NCBI RefSeq assembly: GCF_013367775.1
Contig: NZ_CP055157.1
Location: forward strand, 2,056,001 to 2,120,000
Direction: 5' to 3'
DNA length: 64,000 bases
Source: Microbulbifer sp. YPW1
GTDB lineage: Bacteria > Pseudomonadota > Gammaproteobacteria > Pseudomonadales > Cellvibrionaceae
Shown here: in pieces, positions 8,717 to 20,720 of the stretch
Layout: every line of letters starts with the position of its first letter
Numbering within the stretch: the first letter of the stretch is position 1
Made by a program: the position numbers and the translations under genes
The notes under the pieces: generated by a model
What the model saw: only the letters and a program-made list of their open reading frames with translations
Told to the model about the DNA's origin: nothing
Database searches by the model: none

Positions 8717-10198
8717 ATGACCCCCAGCGAATACACCCAGCTTGCGTCTGCAGGATACAACCGCATACCGGTCGTCCGCCGCGTACTGGCAGATATCGAA
8801 ACCCCGCTCACCACCTACATGAAGCTCGCCGCCCGCGACGGTGGCCGCTACAGCTACCTGTTTGAATCGGTACAGGGCGGGGAAAAGTGGGGGCGCTACT
8901 CCATTATCGGGTTGCCCGCGCGCACCGTCTTGAGGGTGACCGGTCATGAGGTAACGGTCGAGCGCGATGGCAAGATTGTCGAGCAGGCCGAGGTTGAGGA
9001 TCCCCTGGCCTTCGTCGAGGAATTCCAGGGGCGCTACAAAGTGCCGGAAATCGAAGGCCTGCCGCGATTTAACGGCGGTCTCGTGGGCTACTTCGGTTAC
9101 GACTGTGTACGCTATATCGAACCCAAGCTGGCCCACAGCTGCCCACCGGATACCCTCGGCAATCCGGATATCCTGTTGATGGTCAGCGACGAAGTGGTGG
9201 TATTCGACAACCTCGCCGGTGCGGTAATTTTTATCGTGCACGCCGACCCGGAGCAGGAAGATGCGTTTGCCGCGGCCCAGCGCCGTCTGGACGAACTGGT
9301 AGGGCAGTTGTCGCAGCCGCTCGCCGCGGTAGAACCCCTGGGAATCGACGGCGACCACACCGCGGAGGAGGAATTCACCTCCCATTTCGGCGAGGAGGCA
9401 TTCAAGCAGGGCGTGCACAAGGTCAAGGATTACATCCTCGCCGGTGACGTGATGCAGGTGGTGCCCTCGCAGCGCCTGTCCGCGCCGTTTACGGTACCGC
9501 CGCTCAACCTCTACCGCGCCCTGCGCAGCCTCAACCCGTCTCCCTACATGTACTTCCTCGATCTCGGTGACCACCAGGTAGTCGGGTCCAGTCCGGAGAT
9601 CCTGGTGCACCTGGAAGACGGCGATATGACCGTGCGCCCGATTGCCGGCACGCGCCGTCGCGGCGCCACCGAGGAACAGGACCAGGCACTGGAAAAAGAT
9701 CTGCTGGCCGACCCGAAAGAGGTGGCCGAGCACCTGATGCTGATCGACCTGGGCCGCAATGACGTGGGCCGGGTGGCGGAAACCGGCAGTGTCCGCGTCA
9801 CCGATAAAATGGTGGTGGAGCGGTACTCCCACGTGATGCACATCGTGTCCAATGTAACCGGCAGGATCCGCCCGGAATTAACCGCCATCGACGCCCTGCG
9901 CGCGGCGCACCCGGCGGGCACCCTGTCCGGCGCGCCGAAAATTCGCGCGATGGAAATCATCGACGAGCTGGAGCCGGAAAAGCGCGGTGTATATGGCGGT
10001 GCCGTGGGCTATCTGGCGTGGAACGGGAATATGGATACCGCGATTGCCATTCGCACGGCGGTCATCAAGAACGAGAAAGTTTATGTACAGGCCGGTGCCG
10101 GCCTGGTGGCGGATTCCGATCCGCAATCCGAGTGGGATGAAACCATGAACAAGGCGCGGGCACTGTTCCGCGCCGTGGCCATCGCCACCGGCAAATAA
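8717..10198 (+). CDS. trpE: Anthranilate synthase component I TrpE
   Basis: Makes anthranilate from chorismate with ammonia supplied by TrpG. I start at [10 protein letters not shown] (ATG 8717, GGAG five bases upstream) rather than seven codons earlier, giving 493 residues. The tryptophan feedback region [11 protein letters not shown] lies at the N-terminus. The chorismate-binding half carries [45 protein letters not shown] and [22 protein letters not shown]. The gene sits ahead of the channel gene and trpG on the same strand. Confidence 0.97.
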   Translation: MTPSEYTQLASAGYNRIPVVRRVLADIETPLTTYMKLAARDGGRYSYLFESVQGGEKWGRYSIIGLPARTVLRVTGHEVTVERDGKIVEQAEVEDPLAFVEEFQGRYKVPEIEGLPRFNGGLVGYFGYDCVRYIEPKLAHSCPPDTLGNPDILLMVSDEVVVFDNLAGAVIFIVHADPEQEDAFAAAQRRLDELVGQLSQPLAAVEPLGIDGDHTAEEEFTSHFGEEAFKQGVHKVKDYILAGDVMQVVPSQRLSAPFTVPPLNLYRALRSLNPSPYMYFLDLGDHQVVGSSPEILVHLEDGDMTVRPIAGTRRRGATEEQDQALEKDLLADPKEVAEHLMLIDLGRNDVGRVAETGSVRVTDKMVVERYSHVMHIVSNVTGRIRPELTAIDALRAAHPAGTLSGAPKIRAMEIIDELEPEKRGVYGGAVGYLAWNGNMDTAIAIRTAVIKNEKVYVQAGAGLVADSDPQSEWDETMNKARALFRAVAIATGK

Positions 10199-10234
10199 CC
10201 AAATTGTTTTGAGCCATTGGAAGCAGTTAAACCG

Positions 10235-11092
10235 ATGAGTAGTGAAATTTCAGTAGGACAGAAAAGCAGTTTTGCTGAGCAGTGCCGCCGCCTGGTCGAT
10301 GCGCCGATATTCAATCAGGTCATCATTGCCCTGATCTCGATAAATGCCGTGGTGGTGGGCCTGGAAACCTCCACCTGGGTGCTGGAGCGGTTCAGCGGCG
10401 GCCTGCATGAGATCAACCAGCTGATTCTCGGCGCGTTCATGGTGGAGGCCGCGATCAAGATTATCGCCCACGGCAACCGCCCGTGGCGTTACTTTGCCAA
10501 TGGTTGGAACTGCTTTGATTTCTCCATCATCGTACTTAGCCTGATCCCGGCGGCGGGCCCCATGGCAACGCTGGCGCGACTGGTGCGCGTATTGCGGGTG
10601 CTGCGCCTGGTGTCGGCTTTCCCGGAACTGCGCCTGCTGGTGGATACGCTGCTCAGAAGCCTGCCGAGCATGTTTCATATCAGCTTGCTGATGGGAATTA
10701 TTTTTTACATCTACGGGGTGGCCGGATATTTTCTGTTCCACGAGATTGACCCGACGCACTGGCGTTCTTTGCCCATCGCGCTGTTGAGCCTGTTCCGTAT
10801 CGTCACCTTTGAGGACTGGACGGACATCATGTACACCGCGATGGATGCGATGCCTTACGCGTGGATTTACTTCATCAGCTTTGTGGTGATGGGCGCGTTT
10901 GTGATGATCAACCTGTTTATCGGGGTGGTACTGAACAATCTGGAAGAGGCCAAGCTGCGCCGTCTGGATGAGCTGGCGATGCCGCCGAGCCAGACTGAAA
11001 TTCTGCGCGAACTACGCGCAACCCAGGACTCCCTTGCCCGTCTGCAGAAACGACTGGGTGAGGCGACACAGGATAAAGGAACCGAATCATGA
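10235..11092 (+). CDS. BacNav-family voltage-gated cation channel subunit
   Basis: Single six-helix subunit (285 residues from the ATG at 10235) of the bacterial voltage-gated channel family, expected to form an inner-membrane tetramer. S1-S3 are hydrophobic. S4 carries arginines at every third position (115, 118, 121, 124, in [12 protein letters not shown]). S5, a pore helix and S6 follow, then a C-terminal amphipathic helix likely to be a tetramerisation coiled coil. The filter is TFEDWTD (191-197), richer in acid than the classic sodium filter TLESW. The TGA stop overlaps the trpG ATG (ATGA), so translation is probably coupled. An in-frame TTG at 10217 is a weaker start. Confidence 0.88.
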   Translation: MSSEISVGQKSSFAEQCRRLVDAPIFNQVIIALISINAVVVGLETSTWVLERFSGGLHEINQLILGAFMVEAAIKIIAHGNRPWRYFANGWNCFDFSIIVLSLIPAAGPMATLARLVRVLRVLRLVSAFPELRLLVDTLLRSLPSMFHISLLMGIIFYIYGVAGYFLFHEIDPTHWRSLPIALLSLFRIVTFEDWTDIMYTAMDAMPYAWIYFISFVVMGAFVMINLFIGVVLNNLEEAKLRRLDELAMPPSQTEILRELRATQDSLARLQKRLGEATQDKGTES

Positions 11093-11667
11093 TCCTGATG
11101 ATCGATAACTACGACTCTTTTACCTTCAACATCGTGCAGTACCTTGCGGAGTTGGGGGCAGACGTCGTGGTGAAGCGCAACGATGAAATTGCCGTTGCGG
11201 ATATCGAACAGCTGAACCCGGAAAAAATCGTGATTTCTCCGGGTCCCTGTACGCCGAATGAGGCGGGTATTTCCATGGATACCATTCGCGCTTACGCGGG
11301 CAAGGTGCCGATCCTTGGAATCTGTCTCGGCCACCAGAGTATTGGCCAGGTGTTCGGCGGTCGTGTGGTGCGTGCCGGTGAGGTAATGCACGGCAAGACT
11401 TCGCCGATTATTCACAATAACCTGGGGGTGTTTCACGGCCTGTCGAACCCGTTCGAGGCGACCCGTTACCACTCGTTGGTGGTGGACAAGGGCAGTCTGC
11501 CGGATTGTCTGGAAATCACCGCCTGGACCGAAAACGCTGACGGCGAGATCGATGAGATCATGGGGTTGCGTCACCGCGAGTTGCCGGTGGAGGGGGTGCA
11601 GTTCCACCCGGAGTCGATCCTGACTCAGCACGGGCACGATATGTTGCGGAACTTTTTGGAGTCTTGA
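11089..11667 (+). CDS. trpG: Anthranilate synthase component II (glutamine amidotransferase) TrpG
   Basis: Hydrolyses glutamine and passes ammonia to TrpE. It is a class I amidotransferase of 192 residues: [19 protein letters not shown] opens the protein, [11 protein letters not shown] follows, the catalytic cysteine is in [11 protein letters not shown], and the His-Glu pair is in [13 protein letters not shown]. In some bacteria the same protein also serves folate synthesis (PabA), which sequence alone cannot exclude. Its start overlaps the channel gene by four bases; trpD follows only after 213 bases containing repeat element B. Confidence 0.96.
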   Translation: MILMIDNYDSFTFNIVQYLAELGADVVVKRNDEIAVADIEQLNPEKIVISPGPCTPNEAGISMDTIRAYAGKVPILGICLGHQSIGQVFGGRVVRAGEVMHGKTSPIIHNNLGVFHGLSNPFEATRYHSLVVDKGSLPDCLEITAWTENADGEIDEIMGLRHRELPVEGVQFHPESILTQHGHDMLRNFLES

Positions 11668-11707
11668 GGTTTTAGTTGGTGTGCTCCGTGGATGGTCTGG
11701 TGGCGGT

Positions 11708-11813
11708 GCTGCTACCGGGATCCGTTTGCGAGACACGCCGTGAACCCGTCCATGGGGGCTCTTCTAAAACATCCCTGTTTTAGAAGGTCTCGCAAACGGA
11801 TCCCGGTATCAGC
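11708..11813 (+). repeat. Nested-palindrome element B, trpG-trpD gap
   Basis: Outer arms 11713-11733 and 11788-11808 are a perfect 21-bp inverted repeat beginning TACCGGGATCC; GCTG and CAGC extend it outward after one mismatch. The core at 11734-11760 holds CACGCCGTG and AACCCGTCCATGGGGGCT. The nested hairpin is CTTCTAAAAC (11761-11770), loop ATCCCT, GTTTTAGAAG (11777-11786). It lies inside what should be a trpG-trpD-trpC operon and on the same strand. Confidence 0.93.
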
Positions 11814-11880
11814 CCCTTAGCTTTGAGTACCGGAGAAATTGCGAACCCCAGGAAACTAAGCTTAGGGAAGGGGAAGAATA

Positions 11881-12915
11881 ATGAATATCCAGCAGGCCAT
11901 TGCCAAACTGGTCGAAGGTGAACATCTCACCCGCGAAGAAATGCGCGGGGCCATGGGCCAGATCATGCGCGGGGAAGCGGATGATGCGCAGATTGGTGCA
12001 TTTCTGGTAGCGCTGCGTATGGCCGGTGAGTCCGTTGAGGAAATCACCGGTGCGGTGGAAGTGATGCGCGAACTGGCCACCAAGGTCGATGTGGATCTGA
12101 CCAACACGGTGGATATTGTCGGCACTGGCGGTGACGGTGCCAACCTGTTCAATGTCTCCAGTGCATCCAGTTTCGTCGCCGCCGCCGCAGGCGCGCGTGT
12201 GGCCAAGCACGGCAATCGCTCCGTGTCGTCGTCTTCCGGCGCGGCCGACCTGCTGGAGAAGGCCGGTATCTATCTGCCGCTCACCCCGGAGCAGGTTGCC
12301 CGCTGTATCGACGGTGTCGGGGTAGGTTTTATGTTCGCCCCCAGTTATCACAGTGCCATGCGCCACGCCATTGGCCCGCGCAAGGCATTGGGACTGCGCA
12401 CCATATTCAATCTGCTGGGTCCGCTGACCAATCCCGCTGGGGTAAAGCGCCAGGTGATCGGTGTATTCGATCCCCACTACTGCCGTATGCTGGCGGAAGT
12501 GCTGCAGACACTGGGTTCTGAGCATGTGCTTGTACTGCACAGCGACGACGGTCTGGACGAAATCAGTCTCGCCGCGGATACCCGTGGCTGGGAGCTGAAG
12601 AATGGTGAGTTGAAGAAGGTCACCATCGCGCCGGAAGATTTCGGTATCGAGCGCCAGAGCCTCGACGGCCTATGTGTAGAGGGTTCTGACCAGTCTCTGG
12701 CTCTGATCCGCGATGCCCTGGGCAAGCGCGAAACCGCCGCAGGGGACAAGGCAGCTGATATCATTGCCATGAATGCCGGCATGGCCATCTACGTGAGCGG
12801 GGTGGCTGCGAGTCGGGCGGAAGGGGTGAGCATGGCGCAGGACGCCATCTATAGCGGTCTCGCCGGAGAAAAGATCAACGAGCTGGCCGCCTTTACCAGC
12901 GCATTCAAAGAGTGA
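11881..12915 (+). CDS. trpD: Anthranilate phosphoribosyltransferase TrpD
   Basis: Transfers the phosphoribosyl group from PRPP to anthranilate, the second tryptophan-specific step. 344 residues. The glycine-rich PRPP motif [21 protein letters not shown], the stretch [18 protein letters not shown] and [22 protein letters not shown] are all typical. A GGGAAGGGGAAG ribosome site precedes the ATG. trpC begins five bases after its stop, so trpD and trpC are coupled, while trpG is separated by element B. Confidence 0.97.
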   Translation: MNIQQAIAKLVEGEHLTREEMRGAMGQIMRGEADDAQIGAFLVALRMAGESVEEITGAVEVMRELATKVDVDLTNTVDIVGTGGDGANLFNVSSASSFVAAAAGARVAKHGNRSVSSSSGAADLLEKAGIYLPLTPEQVARCIDGVGVGFMFAPSYHSAMRHAIGPRKALGLRTIFNLLGPLTNPAGVKRQVIGVFDPHYCRMLAEVLQTLGSEHVLVLHSDDGLDEISLAADTRGWELKNGELKKVTIAPEDFGIERQSLDGLCVEGSDQSLALIRDALGKRETAAGDKAADIIAMNAGMAIYVSGVAASRAEGVSMAQDAIYSGLAGEKINELAAFTSAFKE

Positions 12916-12919
12916 AGTA

Positions 12920-13714
12920 ATGAATACGCCAACAATTCTGAAGACCATCGTCGAGCGCAAATGGGAAGAAGTGGCCGAGCGCAAGCAGCTGGTCAGCCAG
13001 GATGAAATGCAGCAGCGCGCCCTGCAGCAGCCTCCCTGCCGCGGTTTTGTAAAGGCCATCGAAGCCAAGCGCGACGCCGGTGAGGCGGCGGTGATTGCCG
13101 AAATCAAGAAGGCATCCCCCAGCAAGGGCGTCATTCGGGAAGATTTTATTCCTGCGGAAATCGCCACCAGTTACGAAAAAGGGGGTGCTGCCTGTCTGTC
13201 GGTGCTGACCGATGTGGATTTTTTCCAGGGTGCCGACGAGTATCTGCAGCAGGCACGCAATTCGGTGCGTCTGCCAGTGATCCGCAAGGATTTTATCGTC
13301 GATCCCTACCAGGTGTACGAAGCGCGCGCCATCGGTGCCGACTGCATCCTGCTGATTGCCGCCTGCCTGGACGATGCGCAGCTCACCAGCCTGAATGACC
13401 TGGCGCTGGAGCTGGGATTGGATGTACTGGTGGAAGTGCACGATCGCCAGGAGCTGGAGCGCGCGCTGAAGCTACCCAACCGTCTGATCGGTATCAACAA
13501 CCGCAACCTGCACAATTTTGAGGTGCAGCTGGAAACCACCTTCAAGTTGCTGGACCTGATTCCCGATGACCGTATCGTGGTCACCGAAAGTGGCATCCAC
13601 ACCACCGACGATGTGGCGGCGATGCGCGGTCACAATGTGGATACTTTCCTGGTGGGAGAGGCGTTTATGCGCGATCAGGAGCCGGGGCGTCGCCTGATGG
13701 AGCTGTTCAACTGA
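12920..13714 (+). CDS. trpC: Indole-3-glycerol-phosphate synthase TrpC
   Basis: Closes the indole ring from carboxyphenylamino-deoxyribulose phosphate. The 264-residue TIM barrel contains [14 protein letters not shown] with the catalytic lysine, [63 protein letters not shown] and VTESGI. It is a monofunctional TrpC with no TrpF fusion. A strong terminator 32 bases downstream ends the trp transcription unit. Confidence 0.97.
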   Translation: MNTPTILKTIVERKWEEVAERKQLVSQDEMQQRALQQPPCRGFVKAIEAKRDAGEAAVIAEIKKASPSKGVIREDFIPAEIATSYEKGGAACLSVLTDVDFFQGADEYLQQARNSVRLPVIRKDFIVDPYQVYEARAIGADCILLIAACLDDAQLTSLNDLALELGLDVLVEVHDRQELERALKLPNRLIGINNRNLHNFEVQLETTFKLLDLIPDDRIVVTESGIHTTDDVAAMRGHNVDTFLVGEAFMRDQEPGRRLMELFN

Positions 13715-13745
13715 GTTGTGCAGTCCAGCGCGATGTTCGCAAATT

Positions 13746-13775
13746 AAAAAAGCCGGGCTTTGCCCGGCTTTTTTG
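13746..13775. terminator. Bidirectional intrinsic terminator between trpC and frmA
   Basis: AGCCGGGC, TTT, GCCCGGCT with an A run before and a T run after, placed between the convergent trpC and frmA genes. It should work on both strands. Confidence 0.93.
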
Positions 13776-13816
13776 TGCGTGCTGGCCCTGGCCAACGTTC
13801 AGCCGTGAGCCTGCAC

Positions 13817-16008
<2,192 letters not shown>

Positions 16009-16235
16009 CAGTGTGCCGGTGTGGATCTTGCACCGGTAGCGGCAGGTCAATGGGATGAGTGGTTGTACCACCGGGATGAACCACAGGTGGGTGAATTCCC
16101 AGTCATCCATGAAATGATATATTGGCGCGTTAGACATCTTAGCTGGTGCCGATATCTGCAGAGGGGGGAGCGCTTGCCCGCAAACCCGGTGCAAACCATT
16201 GGCGCCGATACCAGACACACTCATCGGAGAATGAC

Positions 16236-18419
16236 ATGCGCAAATCCCTGCTCGCGGTAGCCATTGTGGCTGTTGCCGCCTGTTCCGAGGCGCCCAAGCC
16301 GGATTCCAAGTCTGTGCAGGCATCTGAAGTAGAGAAGTCCCAGGTGGCTGGCGATCATACCGCCCCTGCTGCGCAGGAGAATCCGCTGCTTAGCCCCAGC
16401 ACCCTGCAATACCAAGCCCCGGATTTCGGCCAAATCAAGGACGGTCACTTTGCCCCGGCCTTCGAACAGGGAATGCGCGAGCACCTGCAGGAAATCCAGG
16501 CGATCGTAGAAAACCCGGAACCGGCCAGCTTCAACAACACCATTGTGGCTATGGAGCAGTCTGGCGCGTTGCTGACCCGTGTATCGCGCATCTTCTTCAA
16601 CCTGGTTGGCAGCGACAGTAATGAAGCCCGCCGTGAACTGCAGAGCAAGCTGGCCCCGCAGCTGGCGGCGCACTCCGACAGTATTTACCTGAATGCGGAC
16701 CTGTTTGCCCGCGTGGAGAAGCTCTACAACCAGCGTGTTGAGGAAGAGCTGGATGCGGAATCCGCGCGCCTGCTGGAAGACGTCTACGATAACTTCGTCA
16801 AGGCAGGGGCCAAGCTCTCAGCGGAGCAGAAAGTGACCCTGCGCGCGCTGAATGAAGAGCACTCCAAGCTCACAACCCAGTTCAGTCAGAACCTGCTGAA
16901 GCTCAGCAAAGACATCGCCGTGATTGTCGACGACAAGAGCGAGCTGGACGGGCTGTCTGAGAGCAAGATCAAAGCCGCCGCAGAGGCCGCTGCGGATGCG
17001 GGCCACGAAGGCAAATACCTGATCAGCATCACCAATACCACCCGTCAGCCGGTGCTCGCCTCTCTGAAGAATCGCGAACTGCGCCAGCGTATCTGGGAAG
17101 CTTCCGCCTACCGCGGTACCTCCGGCGAGCTGGACAACCGCCCGCTGGTCAAGCGCCTGGTGCAGATTCGTGCACAGAAAGCGGACTTGCTGGGCTTTGA
17201 CAACTGGGCCGAGTACCAGCTGACCGGCACCATGGCAGAAAAGCCGGAAAACGTCCTGAGTATGCTGAACTCCATGGTGCCGGCGGTGGTGAAAAACACC
17301 AAAGCCGAGCAGGCTGATATCCAGGCACTGATCGAGCGCGAAGGGGGTGACTTCGATGTGCAGCCCTGGGACTGGGCCTACTACGCAGAAAAAGTGCGCC
17401 AGGAGAAATACGAGCTGGATGAAAGCGAGGTGCGCGAGTACTTCGAATTTAACCGCGTACTGAACGACGGCCTGTTCTACACCATGAACCGTCTGTACGG
17501 CATCACCTTCAAGCCCCGTCCGGACCTGCCGGTATACCACCCGGATGTTCAGGCATTTGAACTGTTCGATCACGACGGTGAGAGCCTGGCAATTTTCTAC
17601 GCGGACTACTTCGCGCGTGAAGGGAAGCGCGGCGGTGCCTGGATGAGTTCCTTCGTCGGCCAGTCAGAGCTGCTGGAGCAAAAGCCGGTGGTCGTCAACG
17701 TGATGAACATCCCCAAAGGCCCCGAGGGTGAGGCGACCCTGGTCAGCTTCGACCACGTCACCACCATGTTCCACGAACTGGGACACGGCCTGCACGGTAT
17801 GCTCTCCAAGGTGCATTACCCGAGCCTGGCGGGTACCGCCGTATCCCGCGACTTCGTTGAGTTCCCGTCCACGTTTGAAGAGGATTGGGCGAGTCACCCC
17901 GAAGTGCTGGCGAACTACGCGTATCACTACAAAACCGGTGAGGCCATCCCCGACGAGCTGTTGGCAAAAGTGTTGAAGGCAAAGAACTTCAACATGGGCT
18001 TCGACACGCTGGAGTACATGTCTGCCGCTTTGCTGGATATGGAATGGCATTCCCTGCCCGCCGACGCCGAGCAACAGGATGTGGAAAAATTTGAAGCCCA
18101 GGCCCTGGCCAAGCACGGTGTAGATCTGGCCGCGGTACCGCCCCGTTACAAATCCACCTACTTTGCCCACTCCATCGGCGGCGGCTACTCCGCCGGTTAC
18201 TACGCCTATATGTGGAGTGAGATCCTGGCTGCGGATGCTTTTGCCTACCTGCGTGAGCGCGGTGGCCTGACTCGCAAGAACGGCGACCTGTACCGCAAGA
18301 ACATCCTGGAAGTGGGTAACTCCCGCGCGCCCATGGAGTCTTACGTCAAGTTCCGCGGCAAGGAGCCAACCACTGACGCACTGCTGGTCCGTCGCGGACT
18401 AAAGCCGACCGAAGGGTAA
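16236..18419 (+). CDS. M3-family zinc dipeptidyl-carboxypeptidase, predicted lipoprotein
   Basis: Zinc metallopeptidase of the thimet-oligopeptidase/Dcp family (727 residues), which trims dipeptides from the C-termini of oligopeptides. The zinc motif HELGH lies at residues 513-517 in TTMFHELGHGLHGM. C-terminal substrate-binding sequences such as YFAHSIGGGYSAGYYAYMWS are present. The start at 16236 (MRKSLLAVAIVAVAACSE) creates a lipoprotein signal with a lipobox cysteine (VAAC), so the protein is probably anchored on the periplasmic side. The frame extends 30 codons upstream, but that part would bury the signal peptide. Confidence 0.9.
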   Translation: MRKSLLAVAIVAVAACSEAPKPDSKSVQASEVEKSQVAGDHTAPAAQENPLLSPSTLQYQAPDFGQIKDGHFAPAFEQGMREHLQEIQAIVENPEPASFNNTIVAMEQSGALLTRVSRIFFNLVGSDSNEARRELQSKLAPQLAAHSDSIYLNADLFARVEKLYNQRVEEELDAESARLLEDVYDNFVKAGAKLSAEQKVTLRALNEEHSKLTTQFSQNLLKLSKDIAVIVDDKSELDGLSESKIKAAAEAAADAGHEGKYLISITNTTRQPVLASLKNRELRQRIWEASAYRGTSGELDNRPLVKRLVQIRAQKADLLGFDNWAEYQLTGTMAEKPENVLSMLNSMVPAVVKNTKAEQADIQALIEREGGDFDVQPWDWAYYAEKVRQEKYELDESEVREYFEFNRVLNDGLFYTMNRLYGITFKPRPDLPVYHPDVQAFELFDHDGESLAIFYADYFAREGKRGGAWMSSFVGQSELLEQKPVVVNVMNIPKGPEGEATLVSFDHVTTMFHELGHGLHGMLSKVHYPSLAGTAVSRDFVEFPSTFEEDWASHPEVLANYAYHYKTGEAIPDELLAKVLKAKNFNMGFDTLEYMSAALLDMEWHSLPADAEQQDVEKFEAQALAKHGVDLAAVPPRYKSTYFAHSIGGGYSAGYYAYMWSEILAADAFAYLRERGGLTRKNGDLYRKNILEVGNSRAPMESYVKFRGKEPTTDALLVRRGLKPTEG

Positions 18420-18429
18420 CCAGCGCAAC

Positions 18430-18449
18430 GCCGCGCAGGGAAGCGCGGC
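18430..18449. terminator. Hairpin between convergent M3 peptidase and MltF-like genes
   Basis: GCCGCGC, loop AGGGAA, GCGCGGC: a 7-bp GC stem in the 43-base convergent gap. There is no T tract, so its strength is uncertain. Confidence 0.45.
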
Positions 18450-18462
18450 TGAGCGTCCTGTA

Positions 18463-20631
18463 TCAGTCGTCCGATGGGCTGGGAATAAAACGCAGCAGAT
18501 GCGTGGGCTCGGCACCCGCGACGTGGGTATAGGCGCGGTACAGGTGGCTGATTTTGCGTACATACTGCACGGGTTCCGTGCCGCGCACGTAGCCATAGCG
18601 GGCATTGTTGAAGTATTTCGGCTCTGCCAGTTTCAGCATTGCCACCTCAACATTGCCAAACCATGTGTCTGGATTCAGGCCGAGTTCCTTGGCCAGCCTG
18701 CGGGCATCCAGTAGGTGGCCGTAACCGGCATTGTAGGAAGCGAGGGTGAACCAGAGCCTGTCCACTGCGGGCAGTGTGGGTTCAAGGCGATCGCGAATCC
18801 AGTTGAGGTATTTGACGCCGGCCCGAATATTCCGCTCCGGCTCAAACAGCGGTGGCGGGTATCCCATTTCTTCCCCGGTCATCGGCATGACCTGCATCAG
18901 GCCCTGCGCACCAACCGGCGAGATTGCCTTGGGGTTGAAGTTACTCTCCTGCCACATCTGCGCGACCACCAGCCGCCAGTCGAAGTTGTAAACCAGCGAT
19001 TCCCCTTTTACCAGTTTGTCGTAGGGTGACAGGTCCTGCCCGGGTACGACCCGCGCCGCAACCCGTTGGGTAAAGCGTTTGTTGGGTTCAAAGTAAGCGG
19101 CAATTTTCTGCTGGTACTGTTCGCTCTTGCGGTATTTGACGATGAACTTATCGAGTTTTTTCTTCAGCTCGCGGTTCTGTGGCATCAGCATCCAACCCTG
19201 ACGTCTCGGGTCACTGACCATCGTTCCCGGCAACAGCTCTGGCTGCAGAGAGGCGGCCATCAAGACATCATCGGTATCGACGATGGTGGCATCCAGCTCA
19301 CCGGCGGCAATCTTGTTGATGATTTCCGCCATGGAAACCTCCGGTGCCGCCACCTCCACCGTCACATCAATGCCACTGTTTTTAATCGCATTAGCCGTGG
19401 TAATGAAAGGCGAGAAGGCGCGCAGCGTCAGCTTGCGTCCGGCCAGGTCTTGCACCTGGTTTATTGCGGGTTTCTGCCTGTTGCTCACCACCTGTTCCGG
19501 GGTTTCCCGGTAGGAGGTGGTAAAGGTAATGCCCTGGTCGATGCGCTCCTGGGTAATATTTTTAACCGCCCCGGCAAAATCTCCCCGCCCGGCTTTCAGC
19601 CAATCAATCAAAGTCTCACTGTAGGGAACCACGATAATCTGTAGTTGTAGCCCGTGTTGTTCGGCAAAGGCCATGGCGAGATCGTAGTCAAAACCCATCA
19701 GCACCCCTTTCCAGAGGTAATACACGGAAGGGCGGTTGTAGGTCAGGAAGCGGACCACGCCGGATTCCTTGATGGCGTGCCAGTCGGCAATCCGGTTATC
19801 CGGTGCTTCGACCAGGTTTCGGGTGAGGAAGTTGTTTACCGTGGTGAGTAATTTTTTTGAGTCCTTGCGCACCGCCCAGGCAATATTTTCACTGGGGGAT
19901 ACTTCGGCTCCGATACGCACATCATCCCGGTAGCTATGCATGTTGTCTGCAATATAGTTATCCAGGATCGCGACCCGGTTGTTTTTCTCGTTCAACAGAT
20001 CGACGAGGGCATCGCGGTCCTCGTATACCACGGGTTGCAGGATGCTCAGGTTTGCCTGCGGGTATTCCGCGCGCAGGCGCTCCGCGGTTTCCACATAGTT
20101 TGAACCCGCCTGGGCAAGCAGTTCCACATTTTTCAATTTTGATGGATCGCTGATGTCCGGCCCTTCCACGCTGGTCACCAGTTTGTGGCGGGCCTGCATC
20201 AACGGCACGGTGAAGTCGACAAGGACTCGGCGGGCCTGGTTGTCGGTGAGGGTGTAGGCGGCAATATCCGCCTCACCCGCGTGCACCATTTCTATCGCCT
20301 GCTGGGGCGTGTCCGCGCGCAGCCAGACGGCCTCCAGCCCCAGTTTTTCAGCCAGCTTATTGGCTAGGTCAAGGCTTCGCAGGGTGACGATACTATCCCG
20401 GGGGAGCAGGTCCTGCCTTGGGCCGGAAAGATTTACAAAGCGGATAACACCGTGCTTTCTGATGTTGTCCAGGTCGCCTGTCTCTGTGTAGTTGGAGAAT
20501 GGAGCTGGCTCACGAGGGGTGGCTTCACTGATTGACTCCGGCTTGCTACAGGCGGCGAGCAGCAGAAGTATTGTTATGGCGAATAACGAAATACCACTGA
20601 CGAGTCGAGCAGCTCCCAAATGCTTCTGCAT
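18463..20631 (-). CDS. MltF-like membrane-bound lytic transglycosylase with two solute-binding-type domains
   Basis: Cleaves peptidoglycan glycan strands, leaving 1,6-anhydroMurNAc. A lipobox (LLAAC, Cys28) follows the signal peptide. The usual MltF has one SBP_bac_3-like domain plus a C-terminal SLT domain at roughly 500 residues; this protein has 722. Residues about 50-285 form one extracellular solute-binding-protein domain (GVIRFVNLSG, AGEADIAAYTLT) and about 286-520 form a second (GVVRFLTYNRP, GFDYDLAMAFAEQ). The SLT domain follows, with catalytic E562 in QMWQESNFNP and SPVGAQGLMQVMP. The duplication suggests two ligand-sensing modules per enzyme. Confidence 0.88.
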   Translation of the reverse strand: MQKHLGAARLVSGISLFAITILLLLAACSKPESISEATPREPAPFSNYTETGDLDNIRKHGVIRFVNLSGPRQDLLPRDSIVTLRSLDLANKLAEKLGLEAVWLRADTPQQAIEMVHAGEADIAAYTLTDNQARRVLVDFTVPLMQARHKLVTSVEGPDISDPSKLKNVELLAQAGSNYVETAERLRAEYPQANLSILQPVVYEDRDALVDLLNEKNNRVAILDNYIADNMHSYRDDVRIGAEVSPSENIAWAVRKDSKKLLTTVNNFLTRNLVEAPDNRIADWHAIKESGVVRFLTYNRPSVYYLWKGVLMGFDYDLAMAFAEQHGLQLQIIVVPYSETLIDWLKAGRGDFAGAVKNITQERIDQGITFTTSYRETPEQVVSNRQKPAINQVQDLAGRKLTLRAFSPFITTANAIKNSGIDVTVEVAAPEVSMAEIINKIAAGELDATIVDTDDVLMAASLQPELLPGTMVSDPRRQGWMLMPQNRELKKKLDKFIVKYRKSEQYQQKIAAYFEPNKRFTQRVAARVVPGQDLSPYDKLVKGESLVYNFDWRLVVAQMWQESNFNPKAISPVGAQGLMQVMPMTGEEMGYPPPLFEPERNIRAGVKYLNWIRDRLEPTLPAVDRLWFTLASYNAGYGHLLDARRLAKELGLNPDTWFGNVEVAMLKLAEPKYFNNARYGYVRGTEPVQYVRKISHLYRAYTHVAGAEPTHLLRFIPSPSDD

Positions 20632-20720
20632 GGAACTACCTCAAGTTGACCCGCCAATTCTAGTGTCGAATTCGGCGGTTCCCTCCATGTCAGCCTCCCG
20701 TTGGAGCGGGGCGGTTCCCG

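Noticed and set aside
11708..11813. Nested palindromes as integron attC sites
   Set aside because: They fold with long stems, but no RYYYAAC/GTTRRRY ends, cassette genes or integrase are seen and neighbours are housekeeping genes.
11708..11813. Nested palindromes as ordinary intrinsic terminators
   Set aside because: No T tract follows any copy, the core is conserved in sequence, and real terminators elsewhere in the window look quite different.
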